Positions 35,801 to 44,229 of a stretch of 64,000 nucleotides of DNA are shown here, piece by piece. This DNA is from Sediminicola sp963974715 (lineage in GTDB: Bacteria; Bacteroidota; Bacteroidia; Flavobacteriales; Flavobacteriaceae): NCBI GenBank assembly GCA_963974715.1, contig CAXBDK010000010.1:1-64000 (forward strand). Reading direction: 5' to 3'. Within the stretch, counting starts at the first letter, position 1, and every line of letters begins with the position of its first letter. The translations under genes were made by a program, and so were the position numbers. Under the pieces are notes generated by a model. That model did no database searches and was not told where the DNA came from. It was given only the letters and a program-made list of their open reading frames with translations.

Positions 35801-36244
35801 CTTACCGATTTGGTGGAGGAAGCGGTCTTGCTGGAATTTGACCGTTTAACGGAAAGGGGAGGTGTACTGGGAGCCATGGAGACCATGTACCAGCGTTCCA
35901 AGATACAAGAGGAGAGCCTTCATTACGAAACCTTAAAGCACACGGGGGATTTTCCCATTATCGGGGTCAATACCTTTCTAAGTTCGGAAGGCTCTCCCAC
36001 TGTTCTGCCAACAGAGGTCATACGGGCGACCGAAAATGAAAAACAACAACAACTCCGCACCTTGAAGAATTTAATGATTCGCGATCCCAAAGAGGCCAAA
36101 AATGCACTGGATAGGCTCAAGAAAGTGGCCGTGGGAGACGGAAACATCTTTGAATCGCTGATGGAGGTCGCTAAAATCTGTTCTTTGGGACAGATCAGCA
36201 ATGCCCTATTCGAAGTGGGAGGGCAGTACAGAAGGAATATGTGA
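32804..36244 (+). CDS. icmF: Fused B12-dependent isobutyryl-CoA mutase with G-protein chaperone (IcmF)
   Basis: This 1146-aa protein joins three parts. Residues 1-140 are the B12-binding domain with DGHDAAIN (23-30), whose histidine should replace the lower axial base of cobalamin. Residues about 200-420 are a MeaB-like G domain with P-loop GTGGAGKSS (near 206). The rest is the mutase barrel with ISGYHIAEAGANPI. The linker motif EDPTRMFAGEGGPERTNRRF is typical of IcmF. The family interconverts isobutyryl-CoA and butyryl-CoA (and some isovaleryl/pivalyl-CoA) using radical chemistry. The ATG at 32804 was preferred to the TTG at 32798. It stands alone, divergent from purU. Confidence 0.95.
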   Translation: MEQLKPYIPQNKIRIVTAASLFDGHDAAINVMRRIIQATGVEVIHLGHDRSVGEVVDCAIQEDVNAIAITSYQGGHNEYFKYMYDLLRDRGAGHIKIFGGGGGVILPEEIRELVQYGIARIYSPDDGREMGLQGMINDLVAKCDFPVPPLKIPAHSSIARLMEEKDVNTIARLISLAENRYDEFNAFFGDVLVEGKPKTPVLGVTGTGGAGKSSLVDELLRRFLQVFPHKTIGILSVDPTKRKTGGALLGDRIRMNAINNGRVYMRSFATRQSNRALSQNIGDAVKVLRAAQYDLIILETSGIGQSDTEITEYSDVSLYVMTPEFGAATQLEKIDMLDFADAVAINKFDKRGAEDALRDVKKQYTRNHGLWESDSSELPIYGTMASQFNDQGTNRLFDAILGKFVAKGHSDLKMPKGIHQPVGKKIFVIPPARIRYLSEISEAIRAYDQKTREQAKLAQQLYGLYTTIALLGKYTPVLGKEGIGEYKQIKGALGEHAEVVCLLIGEFNRLKMEMDPRNWQIIMDWDHKVERYRGPVFEFSVRKKKIRLDTHTRSLSMVPVPKISLPKYRAWGDILQWSLQENVPGEFPYTAGLYPFKRIGEDPTRMFAGEGGPERTNRRFHYVSQGIPAKRLSTAFDSVTLYGSDPDKRPDIYGKIGNAGVSICCLDDAKKLYSGFDLCAEMTSVSMTINGPAPMLLAFFMNAAIDQNCEKYILENGLEEEVKKKMDALYGQWTVDRPFYNGPLPEGNNGLGLLLLGVTGDQVLPADIYQRIRKDTLKQVRGTVQADILKEDQAQNTCIFSTEFALRLMGDVQQYFIDENVRNFYSVSISGYHIAEAGANPITQLAFTLANGFTYVEYYLGRGMDIDAFAPNLSFFFSNGTDPEYAVIGRVARKIWAKAMKQIYGAGPRSQMLKYHIQTSGRSLHAQEVDFNDIRTTLQALYAIYDNCNSLHTNAFDEAITTPTEASVRRAMAIQLIINKELGLAKNENPVQGSFIIEELTDLVEEAVLLEFDRLTERGGVLGAMETMYQRSKIQEESLHYETLKHTGDFPIIGVNTFLSSEGSPTVLPTEVIRATENEKQQQLRTLKNLMIRDPKEAKNALDRLKKVAVGDGNIFESLMEVAKICSLGQISNALFEVGGQYRRNM

Positions 36245-36247
36245 AAC

Positions 36248-36685
36248 TTAGAACCCCAAGGACTCGTTCAGGCCCCAAGAGCCATCGCCCGACCCCGGCC
36301 GTAAGGACCTTTTCCACTTTTTGTAAAGGATTCGGAACAGTTTTATCTCCCTGCGCAACAGATTGATGTATTCCTTTTCCTGAACACCGTCCTTTTCCAG
36401 TCCATTGCAATAGGACAGGATATTACGGGTCATGATATGGATAAGCACTACACTTTTCATACGCACGTCATGGCATTCGGAGCATTCCGCCTGTGCTATT
36501 TTTTGGGGTATGAGTATGGAATCCGTTATCAGGGAATCTGCAATGATATCTCTTAGACTGTTGGATTTGTACAGTTTTAGCAGGTCTTTGTTGTAGGAAA
36601 CGTACGCGGCAATTTCCCTGCTCATCCTGCAGAGTTCCAAAGCCTTCCTGTACACCGGCACCGTTCGTAGATTCTTATAGGCCAT
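36248..36685 (-). CDS. Small helical protein of unknown function
   Basis: This 145-aa protein is predicted to be all helical (YRKALELCRMSREIAAYVSY, then IIADSLITDSILIPQKIAQA), reminiscent of four-helix-bundle proteins of the S23 kind, though I cannot assign it firmly. From memory, similar proteins occur across Flavobacteriaceae. It has a Cys pair near the middle (CSECHD) that might bind metal. It is convergent with icmF, 3 bases from its stop, and divergent from the Lrp regulator. Confidence 0.75.
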   Translation of the reverse strand: MAYKNLRTVPVYRKALELCRMSREIAAYVSYNKDLLKLYKSNSLRDIIADSLITDSILIPQKIAQAECSECHDVRMKSVVLIHIMTRNILSYCNGLEKDGVQEKEYINLLRREIKLFRILYKKWKRSLRPGSGDGSWGLNESLGF

Positions 36686-36738
36686 GATTCTTTTCCATCA
36701 ACAATTATTCCATAAAATTACGCTGTATTCAAGAATAG

Positions 36739-36746
36739 TATCTTTG
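36739..36746 (+). promoter_or_regulatory. -7 element of the Lrp/AsnC regulator
   Basis: TATCTTTG, 59 bases before the TTG start at 36806. No TTG at the usual -33 distance. Confidence 0.5.
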
Positions 36747-36805
36747 GATATGAAAGGTATTTTGTAAATTAGCTTTCGATAATAAATATTTTAATATTTA
36801 AAGAT

Positions 36806-37261
36806 TTGAATGTAAAGATAGATGATTTGAATTGGGCCATCTTAAAGTGCCTACAGGCAAATGCCCGTGAGTCTTTCGCGAATATTGGCAGAAGGGTAGG
36901 GCTCACCCCGCCCGCAGTGGCGGAACGGGTGAAAAAAATGGAGGATATGGGAATCCTGGAAGGGTATAGGGCCACGGTCTCCCATTCACATGCCGGTTAC
37001 CAGTTACGTGCCATTATCACATTGAGGGCCTTTATGGGAAAATTACGTCCATTTCTTGAAATGGTCGGCAGTTTTGAAGAGGTCCTAAATTGTTATAGGA
37101 TTACCGGAAATGAAAACATTATTATGGAAGTGGTCCTAAAAGACCAGTTCCATTTGGAAAAATTTATAGATAGGCTGATCCAATATGGCGAGACACGAAC
37201 CCATATCATCCTTTCGGATGTGGTATCCGATGCCCCCATACGAAAAAGGGGCGGCAATTGA
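36806..37261 (+). CDS. Lrp/AsnC-family transcriptional regulator
   Basis: This 151-aa protein has the N-terminal winged helix of the family (IDDLNWAILKCLQANARESF, then GLTPPAVAERVKKMEDMGIL) and a C-terminal RAM effector domain (CYRITGNENIIMEVVLKD). Such regulators bind amino acids and control their metabolism or transport. The target is not known from context: its neighbours are the small helical protein and the esterase-like protein. No ATG fits; TTG 36806 retains the full first helix. Confidence 0.92.
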   Translation: MNVKIDDLNWAILKCLQANARESFANIGRRVGLTPPAVAERVKKMEDMGILEGYRATVSHSHAGYQLRAIITLRAFMGKLRPFLEMVGSFEEVLNCYRITGNENIIMEVVLKDQFHLEKFIDRLIQYGETRTHIILSDVVSDAPIRKRGGN

Positions 37262-37417
37262 CCTTCCAAAAGGAAGGTAGGACGGTTCCCTTAAATTCTT
37301 CTTCCCAATGTTTGGCGGGGTTTTTGATGAAATGTAGGGGAAAATACAATGCTATCGGCACTACGGGTTTGGTAACCAAAAGTGCCAAAGTCCTTGAATA
37401 ATAATCGACATGAACAG

Positions 37418-38830
37418 ATGAAAAATATTTTTACCTTTTTATTCTTTGCTGCAACTACCCTGACATGTGCCCAGGAGATGGTATTTAAAAAGGGAATTGT
37501 AATGGATTCCGTGCAGGTAATGGAGTCCCTGCCAAAGGATTCCATACGTGAAACCTTTGCCCTGTACCTACCAAAAGATTTTGAGGCATCAAAGACCTGG
37601 CCAGTGATCTTTCTGCTGGACAATAAGGCAAGGGGCAGACAGTTACTGCGCTTTTTCCATTCCGCGGCCGAACGGCAAGGGTATATCCTTGCCGCTTCCA
37701 ATAACCTGAGCGATACCCTATCGACCGCCAATACGCTACTTATGGCCAACAGAATGTTCAACAGGGTAATCTCCCTGTTTCCCATCGATGCGAATAGGAT
37801 CTATACGGCCGGAATCGAAAATGGAGGAAGACTTGCATCCATTTTCCCGGTTTTTCTCGACAACATCGAGGGAGTGGTGTCCTTAGGGGGCACCTTGGCG
37901 AACAGCGAGGTGCTCGGCTCGCGGAAACCTTTCCATTATATTGGCATAGCGGACAAAAATGATTTCAACTATATCACAATGTTGTCGGATGAACGGATCC
38001 TAAATACCCTAAAGTTCCAGAACCAATTGCTGCCATTGGTAAAGGAAGAGGTGTCCTATGGCGTTGATGACATGGAAAGGGCGATGGAAATACTGACCTT
38101 GGCCGCTATGGCAAAAGGAAAGGTAGCAGAGGACAAAAGTTTTGTGGAGAAAACCTTAAAAAAGCGTGTATCCGAAATAGATGCATTGATCGGTTCGGGA
38201 AAATTGTTGGAAGCGGAAATCCTATTGGAAGAGGTACAGACCCTTTACAGATTGCATACCAATGTGGACGCATTAAGGGAAAAGCAAAAAGCACTTCGAA
38301 AGGAAAAAATGTTCAAAACGCAGAAACGCAACGAAAACAATGCCCTTTATAAGGAATCCCTGATCAAGCAAGACTATGGTTATTATATGGAAGAGGACCT
38401 TCTTTCCTATAATTATAGCAATCTGGGCTGGTGGAAATACCAGATGGAGGAACTGGGGAAATTCGGGAAAAGTGCAGATCTACGGGAACAACAGATGGGA
38501 AATCGTCTTTCGGGCTTTGTAAATGCCCTGATAGACGACAATATTAATATCATAATGTCCGAATCGCCACAGGATATTGAAGCACTTTTGTTCCTATGGA
38601 TGCTAAAGACCATTACCGCCCCTGAGGAGGCTTCAAATTATTTAAAGGTAATCTCATATAGTTCCATGATCGAAGATTACGGAACGTCCCTTTTCTATCT
38701 GGAAGAACTTTTGAAAAAAGGATATAAGGACAAAGCGGCACTGTATTCCCTGGAACATACCGCACTGCTACGTATTGCCCCGGAATTCAATAAGGTGGTG
38801 GACAAGTATCTTAAGGAGGCCAGGTACTAA
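37418..38830 (+). CDS. Secreted esterase-like protein with degenerate nucleophile site
   Basis: This 470-aa protein has a signal peptide (MKNIFTFLFFAATTLTCAQ). Residues about 30-190 resemble the alpha/beta hydrolase domain of PHB-depolymerase-like esterases: LYLPKDFEASKTWPVIFLLD, then a helix-turn where the nucleophile elbow should be. There the sequence is AGIENGGR instead of G-x-S-x-GG, so the catalytic serine is absent and the protein is probably not an active hydrolase. The C-terminal 270 residues are helical, perhaps TPR-like. It may bind a cell-surface ligand. The start at ATG 37418 was chosen for the signal peptide. Confidence 0.75.
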   Translation: MKNIFTFLFFAATTLTCAQEMVFKKGIVMDSVQVMESLPKDSIRETFALYLPKDFEASKTWPVIFLLDNKARGRQLLRFFHSAAERQGYILAASNNLSDTLSTANTLLMANRMFNRVISLFPIDANRIYTAGIENGGRLASIFPVFLDNIEGVVSLGGTLANSEVLGSRKPFHYIGIADKNDFNYITMLSDERILNTLKFQNQLLPLVKEEVSYGVDDMERAMEILTLAAMAKGKVAEDKSFVEKTLKKRVSEIDALIGSGKLLEAEILLEEVQTLYRLHTNVDALREKQKALRKEKMFKTQKRNENNALYKESLIKQDYGYYMEEDLLSYNYSNLGWWKYQMEELGKFGKSADLREQQMGNRLSGFVNALIDDNINIIMSESPQDIEALLFLWMLKTITAPEEASNYLKVISYSSMIEDYGTSLFYLEELLKKGYKDKAALYSLEHTALLRIAPEFNKVVDKYLKEARY

Positions 38831-39004
38831 AAATCGGGATGTGTCATTTTAAGCAAATTACCGGATGATCGAGATCAAATGCTTAAAGGGTTGCCCCCCG
38901 GGAGTAGGTCTGCATCTAAACGTGGTGGTAGCTCCCCGCCCTCTCCCACGCAACTTGCTCCGGAATTGTTGACCGCAATGGGAAGACCGACCTAATGCCC
39001 TGCG

Positions 39005-40231
39005 TTAGGATATTTTTCGGGAAAGGCCAAGCCCCGTTCCGCTAAGGTAGCGCTTTAGTACAAAAAGCAGTACAGTGCCCATGAAACAAATGGCAGCGAT
39101 CAAATACCATGTAGTGCCAAAACCATAATTGGCGATGGATTTCATGCCATAATTATGTGCAAAGACATGGGAAACGGAAAAGGCAATGCTGTATAGGGCC
39201 ATATATTCGCCTTGGTTGCCCCTTTTGGAACGATCCATTGCAAACGCATTCGAAAAGGGAAATGCGATCATTTCGCCTATGGTCATCAAGACCATTCCCA
39301 CGATCAAAATTCCCCACCAGGATACAAGATTGAGCACCAAAAAGCTAGCGGTTACGAGCACAAGGCCCAAAATGGTATTGGAAATTTGTGACAACGGCCG
39401 ACTTTCCATATATTTTATCAGCGGCATCTCAAGAACAAATATCAGAAACCCGTTCAGGGCCAATAGAAGGCCTATTTGAAATTCGCTCAGGGAATAGGCC
39501 TCACTGTAATACAATGGTACAGTGGAAAAGTACTGAACGAAAGCAAATCCGAAAAACACCATGGCGATTATAAAGATCCAGTAGGGCACATCGCCATAGG
39601 CCGATACGGGCAAGGTGTTTTTATTTGTATCCGTTATCTTGGCCTTTTTGGGGTGCAGGACATATAACAGCAACAATCCGGCAAGGATACAGGTAGCCCC
39701 ATCCACCCAGAACAGACCGAAATATCCCAAGGAGGCAATTATGATACCGCCCAGGGCCGGCCCCGCCGAAAAACCCAGATTGATGGCAAGACGGATGAGC
39801 GTAACGGATCGCGTCTTGTTTTCGGGCCTGCTATAAGCTATCAACGCCACGAACACCGCTGGTCTGAAGGCATCGGCAATGACCATCAGCACAAAGATAC
39901 CGGCACAAACGGTGTGGAAATTCTCCAAAAACTGCAGTCCTATAAACAATGTGCCCGAAAGGATCAAGCTTCCAAGCATTACCTTATAATATCCTATTTT
40001 ATCCGTCAGCTTGCCCCCGATCCATGTGCCCAGCAGGGGTCCAAGGCCAAAACAGGTCATAATGACACCCACACTTTCCAGCGTAAAATCAAGATCTTGG
40101 GTAAGGTACAATGATAAAAAAGGGATGACCATGGTTCCCGCCCGGTTGATAAGGGTGATCAGGGCAAGCCACCATACTTCTTTTGAGAGTCCGTTAAAAG
40201 AATCGATATACTTGTGGTACAAGCTTTTCAT
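39005..40231 (-). CDS. MFS transporter
   Basis: This 408-aa protein has about twelve membrane helices and the major-facilitator loop motif GGKLTDKIGYYKVM between helices 2 and 3. The closest match I can see is to the drug:proton antiporter 1 branch (MdtH-like). Substrate unknown; drug or metabolite efflux is inferred. It is divergent from the DUF1684 lipoprotein, and a -7 element (TAGATTTG) lies 188 bases upstream. Confidence 0.88.
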   Translation of the reverse strand: MKSLYHKYIDSFNGLSKEVWWLALITLINRAGTMVIPFLSLYLTQDLDFTLESVGVIMTCFGLGPLLGTWIGGKLTDKIGYYKVMLGSLILSGTLFIGLQFLENFHTVCAGIFVLMVIADAFRPAVFVALIAYSRPENKTRSVTLIRLAINLGFSAGPALGGIIIASLGYFGLFWVDGATCILAGLLLLYVLHPKKAKITDTNKNTLPVSAYGDVPYWIFIIAMVFFGFAFVQYFSTVPLYYSEAYSLSEFQIGLLLALNGFLIFVLEMPLIKYMESRPLSQISNTILGLVLVTASFLVLNLVSWWGILIVGMVLMTIGEMIAFPFSNAFAMDRSKRGNQGEYMALYSIAFSVSHVFAHNYGMKSIANYGFGTTWYLIAAICFMGTVLLFVLKRYLSGTGLGLSRKIS

Positions 40232-40562
40232 TGCCGTCAGTTGTAAAAAGGAAAGGGATTTGTTCCAATAAGTAACGCCCTAATGCTCCGCATATGCCCC
40301 AATGAGACTGTGGAACGGACCACTCCCAGGTCTGGATGTCCTAAAAAGCCATTTATGGTAGGCCCGCTTTTACGTAAAGTCCATTCGCTTACCATTGTGG
40401 ATTTATAACTTTCCAAAACAAATCTAGATAAAAAAAATCCATGTTGTATTTTTGCCGAATAAAATTGTGTGATACAGGGTACCGCGGGAATTTGCTCCGA
40501 AGTAGTTGACGGAAATTTTTAAAATGTGGAAACTGCCAACCTTGATTTAAAGTAAGACCGAT
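40232..40562. promoter_or_regulatory. Divergent promoter region between MFS and DUF1684 genes
   Basis: About 330 bases without a gene. A minus-strand -7 element (TAGATTTG, 40419-40426) and a plus-strand one (TATTTTTG, 40447-40454) lie back to back, 20 bases apart. Each would give a leader longer than 100 bases. Confidence 0.5.
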
Positions 40563-41210
40563 ATGAAATATTTTTATCTTATGTTAATGTGCCTGGCCTT
40601 TGGCTGCAAGGAGAAAAAGTATCATGACCAAGCGGTGATGCCCATGGACAGCCGGCTACCGGAAACGGTAAAGGAGGTGCTGGCATTTCAACAGGAACTG
40701 AACGAAGAGTTCAAAGATCCCGAAACTTCCCCACTTCCGGACCGGTACAGAAAGGATTTTGAGGGGCTCGATTTTTTTGCGCCGGACAGCAGTTTCAGGG
40801 TAGTCGCGAAATTTGTCCGGACCCCGGGGGCATTGCCCTTTATGATGCCCACCACGACCGACCGAAAATCCGAGGAGGTACTATATGGAGTTGCCCATTT
40901 TACCTTAAAGGGAAAGGCCTGCAAACTGGAAATATACCAGAACCAAAAACTGATGCTGGAAGAAGAATATAAAGACTATCTTTTTCTGCCCTTTTTGGAC
41001 GATACCAATGGCACGGAAACCTATTCCGGAGGGCGGTATATAGATCTTAGCATTCCAGAAGGCGAGCTGTTGGTAATCGATTTCAACAAGGCCTACAATC
41101 CCTATTGCGCCTATAACAAAAAGTATTCCTGCCCCTTGGTCCCTAAAACGAACACCCTGGATCTTAAGGTAACGGCCGGCGTAAAAGCTTTTAACGCTGC
41201 CCATAAATAA
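40563..41210 (+). CDS. DUF1684 lipoprotein
   Basis: This 215-aa protein has lipobox AFGC (Cys15) and the DUF1684 signature LFLPFLDDTNGTETYSGGRY and IDFNKAYNPYCAYNKKYSCP. The family is widespread in bacteria and archaea, with a conserved Cys/Asn-rich motif but no established function. It is probably an outer-membrane lipoprotein. It is followed by a terminator that it shares with the convergent porin gene. Confidence 0.93.
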   Translation: MKYFYLMLMCLAFGCKEKKYHDQAVMPMDSRLPETVKEVLAFQQELNEEFKDPETSPLPDRYRKDFEGLDFFAPDSSFRVVAKFVRTPGALPFMMPTTTDRKSEEVLYGVAHFTLKGKACKLEIYQNQKLMLEEEYKDYLFLPFLDDTNGTETYSGGRYIDLSIPEGELLVIDFNKAYNPYCAYNKKYSCPLVPKTNTLDLKVTAGVKAFNAAHK

Positions 41211-41211
41211 A

Positions 41212-41240
41212 AAAGATCCCGGTGGAATGCCGGGATCTTT
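41212..41240. terminator. Bidirectional terminator between DUF1684 and porin genes
   Basis: Perfect 11-base arms AAAGATCCCGG/CCGGGATCTTT around loop TGGAATG, with A/T runs on both sides. Confidence 0.9.
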
Positions 41241-41264
41241 GTATTCAGAAAGGTTGGTTGGTTA

Positions 41265-42401
41265 TTAAAAGGCGTAAACGGCCGCAAGTACGAACGAAGC
41301 CAAGCTTCCGTTGAATTCCAGGTCGCTGTTCATGAAAACGTCCTCGGAAGCGGTATCCAAACGTAGTTCCGGTTTGATCATAAGGTTTCCAATGGTGGCG
41401 TTCCCAGTTAGGGTCACCGCAAACACATTGGCATCCCCATCCGCATCCGCACCGATTCCTGCCACATTGCCAAATCCTTCGGTCGCTGCAAAATATTCGC
41501 CCCTAAGTCCAATGGCGAAGTTTTCGGAAGTGGTCAACTGTGGGTAAAGTGCCGCTCCATAAAAGCCCGCACCATCCGTATCCTGATAGGTGGCATTAAT
41601 TCCCATAAAGAAGGATTCGGAAAGATCGAAACCGCCCGTGTAGTCTATTTGGAACAAGGCTTTTGTATCCAATTCGACCAGATCGGTACCATCGAAGTAC
41701 TCGTCACCTCCCTGTTTTCCGTAAAGAACGTTCAGGAACTGTCCGCTATATCCCAGTTGGCCACCAAAGGACAGTTCCCCAAAGGGGTTCATGTCGGTAA
41801 AGTCGGTCGGGTTCAACACGGCCACCATGGCGCTCCAATCGCTTCCAAGGTCAAAATTGGCCTTTAGGCCCGAATGGGAAAAGGGACCATAGGAGAACAT
41901 ATAGGAAGTACTGTAGTTAAAATTTGGCACCGGGGAAATTACCTCATACCCTAAAAAGGTGTTGAAATTACCAAAGGTAAGCGTGGTTTTTTCGCTAACT
42001 TTCCAGAATACGTACAACTGGTTCACAATATTCGGAGATCCGAAGGGAGAGCCAAAAACGGCATCCTCACCACGTGGCCCGAACACAAGATCGGCAACAA
42101 AACCCACCTTTTCACCTTCGTATCCGGCGATCAGGTTCGCCATTCCAAAAGAGAAACCGGCATCATTGGCAAAGGAGGATCCTGGAGCGGTGGGAGTGAA
42201 AACGGTATTTCCGTCCTCATCCGGGATCATTTTGTTCAAGCCGTTGAAATTGGCCCTATAGTAGGCATCGACACTACCGCTAAATGTGAATTTCGGAGCG
42301 GTATCTTCCTCCTCTTCCTGTGCAAAGGCAACGGTTGTTAACAGTACAAGTGCTAAAAAAAGTATTTTTTTTACGTAATTTGTATATATAATCGTTTTCA
42401 T
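41265..42401 (-). CDS. Outer-membrane porin (OmpL/BBP2-like)
   Basis: This 378-aa protein has a signal peptide followed by an acidic stretch (EEEEDTAPKF), and a predicted beta-barrel of repeated short strands that ends in Phe (VLAAVYAF). FNGLNKM, IVNQLYVFWK and TLTFGNFNTFLGYEV are typical of the BBP2 porin family of Bacteroidota. It lies 117 bases downstream of amtB on the same strand, so it probably lets ammonium or small nitrogen compounds cross the outer membrane. Confidence 0.85.
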   Translation of the reverse strand: MKTIIYTNYVKKILFLALVLLTTVAFAQEEEEDTAPKFTFSGSVDAYYRANFNGLNKMIPDEDGNTVFTPTAPGSSFANDAGFSFGMANLIAGYEGEKVGFVADLVFGPRGEDAVFGSPFGSPNIVNQLYVFWKVSEKTTLTFGNFNTFLGYEVISPVPNFNYSTSYMFSYGPFSHSGLKANFDLGSDWSAMVAVLNPTDFTDMNPFGELSFGGQLGYSGQFLNVLYGKQGGDEYFDGTDLVELDTKALFQIDYTGGFDLSESFFMGINATYQDTDGAGFYGAALYPQLTTSENFAIGLRGEYFAATEGFGNVAGIGADADGDANVFAVTLTGNATIGNLMIKPELRLDTASEDVFMNSDLEFNGSLASFVLAAVYAF

Positions 42402-42478
42402 ACTTTAATGGTTTTGGATTTCCCTTTGTTGGGAGGTTTGATGATTATTGAAACTGCAAACTTTGAAAAGGTTATGTA

Positions 42479-42504
42479 ACGGAGCGTTCTGCAAAACGCT
42501 CCGT
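42479..42504. terminator. Hairpin between amtB and the porin gene
   Basis: Perfect arms ACGGAGCGTT/AACGCTCCGT with loop CTGCAA. The T run follows on the + strand, not in the direction of transcription, so it may serve as an mRNA processing or stability element rather than a terminator of amtB. Confidence 0.55.
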
Positions 42505-42518
42505 TTTTATTTTCCTTA

Positions 42519-43763
42519 CTAGTGTTGGTTCATCCTGAAATCGGCATAGGCATCCATTCCATGCTCGTGAAGATCCAATCCTTCGATTTCCTCTTCCTTG
42601 GAAACCCTGATGCCCACGGTCTTCTTAAGGGTAAAAATGATAATGAAAGCGGTAAGGCTGCAAAAAACAGCTGCCGCGCCCACACCGGCCAATTGGTAGA
42701 GGAACTGGTCCATTCCTGCCTTGGCGCCAAAAATGCCCACGGCAAGCGTTCCCCAGATACCACAGATCAAGTGAACGGGTATGGCACCTACCGGATCATC
42801 CAGTTTAAGTTTATCGATAAGGGCCACGGCCAATACGATGATGATACCGGCAAGGGCACCGATCACGATCGACTCAAAGGGGGACATGAGGTCGGCACCC
42901 GCCGTAATGCCCACAAGTCCGCCCAAGATTCCGTTAAGGAACATGGTAAGGTCATAATTTTTATAAAGAATGGTCGAGAACACAAATGCGCCCACTCCAC
43001 CTGCGGCAGCGGCCAAACAAGTTGTGACCAAGACCAGGGAAGTACCTGCGGGATCGGCGGAAAGGACCGAACCTCCATTAAAGCCGAACCAGCCCAACCA
43101 AAGGATCAATACCCCAGCTGCGGCAAAGGGAAGGTTATGGCCTGGAATGGCGTTGGGTTTGCCATCCTCGCCGAATTTACCGATACGTGGTCCCAATAGA
43201 TATACGGCTATCAATGCGGCCCATCCACCTACGGAGTGCACAAGGGTGGAACCCGCAAAATCATGGAAACCGCCTTCCTCGCCACCTAGGGTAGAAAGAA
43301 AACCTCCACCCCATTGCCAAGATCCCACGATGGGGTAAACTAGGCCGACATAGATAATGGTAAAGATCATAAAGGGCCCTATTTTAACGCGCTCGGCAAC
43401 AGCTCCCGATACAATGGTGGCTGCGGTTGCGGCAAACATTCCCTGGAAAAGGAAATCCGTCCAGTACGTATATCCGCCACTGGCATACTCTGGGGTCATC
43501 CCATTTTCTCCCGGATCCAGTCCAAACCCGGCAAATCCGAAATAGCCGTTAAAATCCCCTGGGTACATTAAATTAAAGCCACCTACATAGTACAGCAAAA
43601 GCCCTATACAGATGATGAATACGTTCTTGAATAAAATATTGATGGTGTTCTTTTGTCTGGTGAGCCCGATCTCCAAAAAGGAGAATCCCAAGTGCATGAA
43701 GAATACGAGTGCCGTACAAATCATCATCCAAACATTATTGGCTGTAAATAATCCTGCTTCCAT
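42519..43763 (-). CDS. amtB: Ammonium transporter (Amt family)
   Basis: This 414-aa inner-membrane channel brings in ammonium. Motifs are DFAGSTLVHSVGGWAAL (with the pore histidine) and the second histidine in PVHLICGIWGTLAVGIFG. About eleven helices are predicted. It lies 26 bases after glnK, the PII protein that blocks Amt channels when nitrogen is plentiful; this pairing is conserved in bacteria. Transcription probably starts upstream of glnK. Confidence 0.96.
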   Translation of the reverse strand: MEAGLFTANNVWMMICTALVFFMHLGFSFLEIGLTRQKNTINILFKNVFIICIGLLLYYVGGFNLMYPGDFNGYFGFAGFGLDPGENGMTPEYASGGYTYWTDFLFQGMFAATAATIVSGAVAERVKIGPFMIFTIIYVGLVYPIVGSWQWGGGFLSTLGGEEGGFHDFAGSTLVHSVGGWAALIAVYLLGPRIGKFGEDGKPNAIPGHNLPFAAAGVLILWLGWFGFNGGSVLSADPAGTSLVLVTTCLAAAAGGVGAFVFSTILYKNYDLTMFLNGILGGLVGITAGADLMSPFESIVIGALAGIIIVLAVALIDKLKLDDPVGAIPVHLICGIWGTLAVGIFGAKAGMDQFLYQLAGVGAAAVFCSLTAFIIIFTLKKTVGIRVSKEEEIEGLDLHEHGMDAYADFRMNQH

Positions 43764-43789
43764 TTTGTAATTTGTTTGTGTTAGTTTAG

Positions 43790-44128
43790 TTAGTTGATTC
43801 CTGCGTGTCCGCTTTCCTTGGTTCTGATGCGATATGCTTCCATGACATCGGAAACAAATATTTTACCATCTCCCACATTACCGGTACTAGCGGTTTCCAA
43901 AATGGTGCTAACTGTTTTGTCCAAGAAATCGTCGGATACAACGATTACCAGATACCTTCTTTGAATATCGGTAGTGCTGTAGGAGATACCGCGATAAACA
44001 TGGCCTTCTTTTTCATTTCCAACTCCCGTTACATCCCAGTAACTGAAGAAGTTGACCTCAATTTGATGCAGCGCTTTTTTAACGTCATCAAACTTCGATT
44101 TTCGAATAATTGCCTCGACTTTTTTCAT
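43790..44128 (-). CDS. glnK: PII nitrogen-regulatory protein
   Basis: This 112-aa trimer-forming protein senses 2-oxoglutarate and ATP/ADP. The start KKVEAIIRKSKFDDVKKAL, a T-loop (GHVYRGISYSTTDIQ) with tyrosines, and the C-terminal GNVGDGKIFVSDV with IRTKESG are standard. It is the first gene of an operon with amtB and the porin, and is likely to regulate the channel. Two inverted-repeat boxes upstream match those between the GSII and GSIII genes. Confidence 0.96.
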   Translation of the reverse strand: MKKVEAIIRKSKFDDVKKALHQIEVNFFSYWDVTGVGNEKEGHVYRGISYSTTDIQRRYLVIVVSDDFLDKTVSTILETASTGNVGDGKIFVSDVMEAYRIRTKESGHAGIN

Positions 44129-44151
44129 AATTGATTTAGTTATTTATATGG

Positions 44152-44159
44152 TAAATGTA
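44152..44159 (-). promoter_or_regulatory. Probable -7 element of the glnK operon
   Basis: TACATTTA on the minus strand, one base off TAnnTTTG, 23 bases before the glnK start. Its distance to the proximal box (16 bases) matches the GSII promoter (17 bases), which supports the call. Confidence 0.45.
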
Positions 44160-44175
44160 TGTTAAAAATATTAAC

Positions 44176-44196
44176 ACCCTATAATTTGAGGGGGGT
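44176..44196. promoter_or_regulatory. Putative nitrogen box C (ACCC-N10-GGGGGGT)
   Basis: Inverted repeat ACCC, TATAATTTGA, GGGGGGT, placed over the -33 area of the glnK promoter. Nearly the same as box A before the GSII gene. Confidence 0.55.
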
Positions 44197-44229
44197 CAAC
44201 CCATCATTTTTATACTTATTTCAATATAT

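Noticed and set aside
42522..43338. Long plus-strand frames opposite amtB
   Set aside because: Antisense shadows of a well-supported transporter gene.
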